Of a stretch of DNA of 15,657 bases, positions 13,994-15,657 are shown one piece after another. Every line of letters starts with the position of its first letter. Position 1 is the first letter of the stretch. The notes beneath the pieces were generated by a model. That model searched no databases, had not been told where the DNA came from, and saw only the letters and a list, made by a program, of their open reading frames with translations. The position numbers and the translations under genes are program-made. This stretch comes from Ruminococcaceae bacterium UBA3751 (lineage in GTDB: Bacteria > Bacillota > Clostridia > Oscillospirales > Acutalibacteraceae): positions 1 to 15,657 of the forward strand of contig DFGL01000066.1 in NCBI GenBank assembly GCA_002371215.1. Direction: 5' to 3'.

Positions 13994-14228
13994 TGGGCAA
14001 ACGGCTCTTTCACCCGTTGCTTTTTAGCGCAATTCAGCCATTTTGTCTATATAAATTCTATCTATAATTTGCGTTTAGACCACTTGTATACAGTGGCCTT
14101 TCTTTCCATTGTGGTCAGAATTGTGGTCAATTGAATCCTCCAATATTGAAATAATTGTACAAGGGGTGGTTCAATTATTGTAGAATAACAATATTAAACC
14201 CCTTTGCATAATTAATTTGTAACAGCTA
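13994..14228. other. Gene-free AT-rich stretch with palindromes
   Basis: No credible gene is seen here. It contains an interrupted palindrome CCACT-TGTATAC-AGTGG (14080-14096), two GTGGTCA motifs, and a long imperfect inverted repeat at 14161-14205. In the latter AAGGGG pairs with CCCCTT and TATTGT with ACAATA. This lies just upstream of the promoter at 14229, where an operator or an upstream terminator could sit. Confidence 0.5.
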
Positions 14229-14257
14229 TTGACATAAAAAAAGTAATATGATAATAT
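14229..14257 (+). promoter_or_regulatory. Strong promoter of the methyltransferase leader
   Basis: TTGACA (14229-14234) and TAATAT (14252-14257) are exactly 17 bp apart, with an extended -10 TG at 14249-14250. This is the best match to a sigma-A promoter in the window. The predicted transcription start is near 14264, about 195 bases before the gene. Confidence 0.82.
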
Positions 14258-14263
14258 ATCAGT

Positions 14264-14444
14264 GGTTAGCGGCGGCTAACTAATGTATTTGCCATATCGG
14301 TTAGCGTAAACTAACCAACGCTGACCGAACACTTCCTTTCCTTATTCCTATTCCTTTTCCTTTTCTCTGTCATTATCCGTTAGCCGCCGCTGAATTATAA
14401 GAGCTTACAAATAAACTTACAGCAGGCTCTGCCTGCGTTTTTTT
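14264..14444 (+). ncRNA. Structured leader RNA with mutually exclusive helices (candidate attenuator)
   Basis: The leader starts with GTTAGC-GGCG-GCTAAC (14265-14280), a perfect local hairpin. The same bases (14266-14280) can instead pair over 15 bp, with one G-U, to 14379-14393 far downstream. Between them is a 10-bp hairpin, CGGTTAGCGT (14298-14307) with ACGCTGACCG (14318-14327), followed by a pyrimidine-only-like tract (about 14330-14368). The leader ends with an intrinsic terminator just before the ribosome binding site. This layout suggests conditional termination. I do not recognise a known riboswitch class. Confidence 0.6.
14422..14444 (+). terminator. Intrinsic terminator in front of the methyltransferase gene
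   Basis: GCAGGC (14422-14427), loop TCT, GCCTGC (14431-14436) and then G plus seven T. The ribosome binding site of the next gene (GGAGG, 14447-14451) follows 3 bp later, so this terminator must be overridden for expression from the promoter at 14229. Confidence 0.82.
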
Positions 14445-14459
14445 GCGGAGGTAGTAAGA

Positions 14460-15083
14460 ATGAACCTATTGAGTAAAATATTCGGTAATACAAGAAAACC
14501 CGAGGGATTTCTCGGAAAAATTATGGTAAACGGTATGAACGGCAACAGCCACGCCGCGCTCGCTGAGTGGGGCTTCGGGTTTATCAACATCAGTAAAAAT
14601 GATACGGCGCTCGACTGCGGATGCGGCGGAGGTGCGAATGTGAAGCGCCTTCTTGCAAAATGTGACAAGGCATACGGCATTGACTATTCCGAAGTAAGTG
14701 TAACTAAATCAAAAGAGGTCAACGCCGAGGCAATCAAAAATAACCGCTGCGAAATCCATCAGTGTGATGTGCGCTCTTTGCCCTTTGATAATGACAGCTT
14801 CAATATTGTCACGGCGTTTGAAACCGTCTATTTCTGGCAGGATATTGATAAGGCGTTTGCCGAGATTTTCCGCGTTTTAAGAAGCGGCGGTACCTTTTCA
14901 ATCACTAATGAATCAACAGGAAAAGATGAAACCTCTGTGAGATTTTCAAAAATCATTGACGGTATGAATCTTTATACCGGCGAAGATTTAAAAAACCTGC
15001 TTGAAAAAGCGGGCTTTACAGATATTGAAATTCACGCTCACGAAAGCAAGCCGTGGCTGAACGTAACGGCAAGAAAGGTATAG
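14460..15083 (+). CDS. Class I SAM-dependent methyltransferase (Methyltransf_11 type)
   Basis: This 207-aa soluble protein has the Rossmann methyltransferase motifs: motif I LDCGCGGGANV (51-61), the acidic residue D75 that contacts the SAM ribose in GIDYS, motif QCDVRSLPF (101-109), and motif IV-like FNIVTAFETVYFW (114-126). The substrate cannot be told. GGAGG lies 8 bp before the ATG. Expression appears to depend on read-through of the leader terminator. A second methyltransferase of another family follows on the same strand, so the two may act together or on related substrates. Confidence 0.88.
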   Translation: MNLLSKIFGNTRKPEGFLGKIMVNGMNGNSHAALAEWGFGFINISKNDTALDCGCGGGANVKRLLAKCDKAYGIDYSEVSVTKSKEVNAEAIKNNRCEIHQCDVRSLPFDNDSFNIVTAFETVYFWQDIDKAFAEIFRVLRSGGTFSITNESTGKDETSVRFSKIIDGMNLYTGEDLKNLLEKAGFTDIEIHAHESKPWLNVTARKV

Positions 15084-15100
15084 TGTGAAAATTCACACTA
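15081..15100 (+). promoter_or_regulatory. Palindrome overlapping the methyltransferase stop
   Basis: TAGTGTGAA-AA-TTCACACTA is a perfect 20-bp palindrome that begins at the TAG stop codon. The half site TGTGTGAATTT recurs at about 15199-15210. There is no T-run, so an operator or an mRNA-end hairpin is more likely than an intrinsic terminator. Confidence 0.5.
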
Positions 15101-15118
15101 ATCTTTGATTATATTGCC

Positions 15119-15148
15119 CGCTCAGTTTGTCGCAAGCGACAACGAGCG
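15119..15148 (+). other. Stem-loop in the intergenic region between methyltransferase genes
   Basis: TTGTCGC-AA-GCGACAA (15127-15142) forms a perfect inner stem. CGCTC (15119-15123) and GAGCG (15144-15148) pair outside it around an internal loop. TGCCC at about 15114 can pair with GGGCA at about 15223, closing a roughly 110-base domain just before the next gene. This could be a leader RNA; no known class is recognised. Confidence 0.4.
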
Positions 15149-15247
15149 ATGGCTAAATTCCCATTTTACGCCTTGTCTGCCCCGCAGGGAAAGCGTAATG
15201 TGTGAATTTAATAATCGATTGTGGGCAGAAAGGCTATGGGAATAAAT

Positions 15248-15657
15248 ATGGAAAAATACAGAATTGAAAAGAACACAGTCCAGGAAACGCTCATCATTCC
15301 GCTTTACGGGCGTAAGGTCTGCGCCGAGCGCTATCCCGATATGCTCAATGATGAGGAAGCAAAGCGTATTATTGAACACATTGAATATGACTTTGACGAA
15401 AAGGGCAAGCTGATGGAAAAACAGCCAGGACTCTTTGGCGCATTGGAGGTCGCCCAAAGACAATACGACCTTTCCTGCGAGGTGGAGGACTATCTCAAAG
15501 CTCACCCTGAAGCGTGTGTTGTCAATATGGGCTGCGGGCTTGATACCACCTTTACAAGAGTGGATAACGGCAAGTGCAAAGGTTATAATCTCGACTTCCC
15601 CGATATTATTGAAATTCGCAACGAGCTGCTCCCTGCAGGCGAAAGAGAAGAAAATAT
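15248..15657 (+). CDS. LCM/TcmP-family SAM-dependent O-methyltransferase, cut at the right edge
   Basis: The frame is open to the end of the window, giving about 136 residues without a stop. The sequence matches the leucine carboxyl methyltransferase superfamily (PPM1/TcmP type). It starts VQETLIIPLYGRKVCAERYP (11-30), has motif I VVNMGCGLDTT (91-101), and NLDFPDII (114-121) with the acidic SAM ligand D116. Bacterial members methylate carboxyl or hydroxyl groups of small molecules, and the substrate here is unknown. The start is uncertain. An in-frame ATG at 15236 is only 2 bp after AAAGG, while ATG 15248 has a weak GGGA. Full-length members are about 260-300 aa, so about half is missing. Confidence 0.82.
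   Translation, partial: MEKYRIEKNTVQETLIIPLYGRKVCAERYPDMLNDEEAKRIIEHIEYDFDEKGKLMEKQPGLFGALEVAQRQYDLSCEVEDYLKAHPEACVVNMGCGLDTTFTRVDNGKCKGYNLDFPDIIEIRNELLPAGEREEN

Larger units (their letters stand above)
13732..14130 (+). repeat. Tandem GTGGTCA(A) motifs in the gene-free stretch
   Basis: GTGGTCA(A) occurs at 13732-13739 and 13743-13750 (11 bp apart) and again at 14111-14117 and 14123-14130 (12 bp apart), with another copy at 400-407 in repeat A. An inverted copy GACCAC is at 14078-14083. The one-helical-turn spacing on one DNA face resembles integrase arm-type or regulator binding sites. The role is not established. Confidence 0.5.

Noticed and set aside
13949..14030. A complete tRNA-Asn gene on the minus strand
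   Set aside because: The sequence before the anticodon loop cannot form the 5' anticodon arm, D-arm or 5' acceptor strand.
13732..14130. GTGGTCA motifs read as a CRISPR array
   Set aside because: The units are only 7-8 bp, the spacing is 11-12 bp and no cas genes are present.
14266..14393. The 15-bp inverted repeats as ends of a small transposon (MITE)
   Set aside because: No target-site duplication is visible, and the fit of the promoter, alternative hairpins and terminator favours a leader RNA; not fully excluded.
15122..15505. 127-codon open frame on the minus strand
   Set aside because: It is antisense to the LCM/TcmP-type methyltransferase, which has clear family motifs on the plus strand.

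Overview
The window looks like a chromosomal accessory region of an anaerobic, gut-type Clostridia bacterium (Oscillospiraceae/Ruminococcaceae-like). The reasons are moderate GC with AT-rich intergenic DNA, strong GGAGG ribosome binding sites, close-packed operons, and genes of oxygen-sensitive tungsten/ferredoxin metabolism. Genus or species cannot be named from the sequence alone.

The core (about 419-11470) is a tungsten enzyme island made of two divergent operons. The leftward operon (4133 to 419) encodes a Mog/MoaB-type protein, a ThiF/MoeB-type E1-like enzyme, a tungsten aldehyde ferredoxin oxidoreductase (AOR/WOR) catalytic subunit, a MoaD-type sulfur carrier ending in Gly-Gly, and a ferredoxin with four [4Fe-4S] motifs. 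The rightward operon (4375 to 11470) encodes the tungstate ABC transporter TupABC, two MoeA proteins (the second fused to a periplasmic-binding-like domain), MoaC, MoaA and a MOSC-domain protein. Together they plausibly import tungstate, make the pterin, insert the metal and run an aldehyde-oxidising (or related) redox enzyme. MoaE, MobA and a molybdate ModABC system are not in the window. Two extended -10 promoters lie back to back in 4151-4229. The rightward transcript begins with what looks like a molybdenum/tungsten cofactor (Moco/Tuco) riboswitch at about 4240-4352; the leftward promoter sits almost on the mog start, with no room for one.

Downstream (11471-13664) come a broken TetR regulator remnant, a secreted amidase lipoprotein with an SH3 domain, and a GNAT-YoaP acetyltransferase. 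A roughly 800-bp gene-free stretch (13665-14459) follows. It holds a second copy of a 49-bp repeat first seen at 361-409, a 45-nt 3' half of a tRNA-Asn gene with a terminator behind it, tandem GTGGTCA motifs, and a strong promoter driving a structured leader RNA. That leader ends in an intrinsic terminator just before a class I SAM methyltransferase (14460-15083). A second methyltransferase of the LCM/TcmP family runs off the right edge. A TfoX-like gene lies at the left edge.

The tungsten island lies between the two 49-bp direct repeats, both of which carry a tRNA-Asn-like core, so it may be, or may once have been, a mobile or integrated segment. That is an inference to be tested by genome comparison. 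The leader RNA before the first methyltransferase is the least explained structure here.
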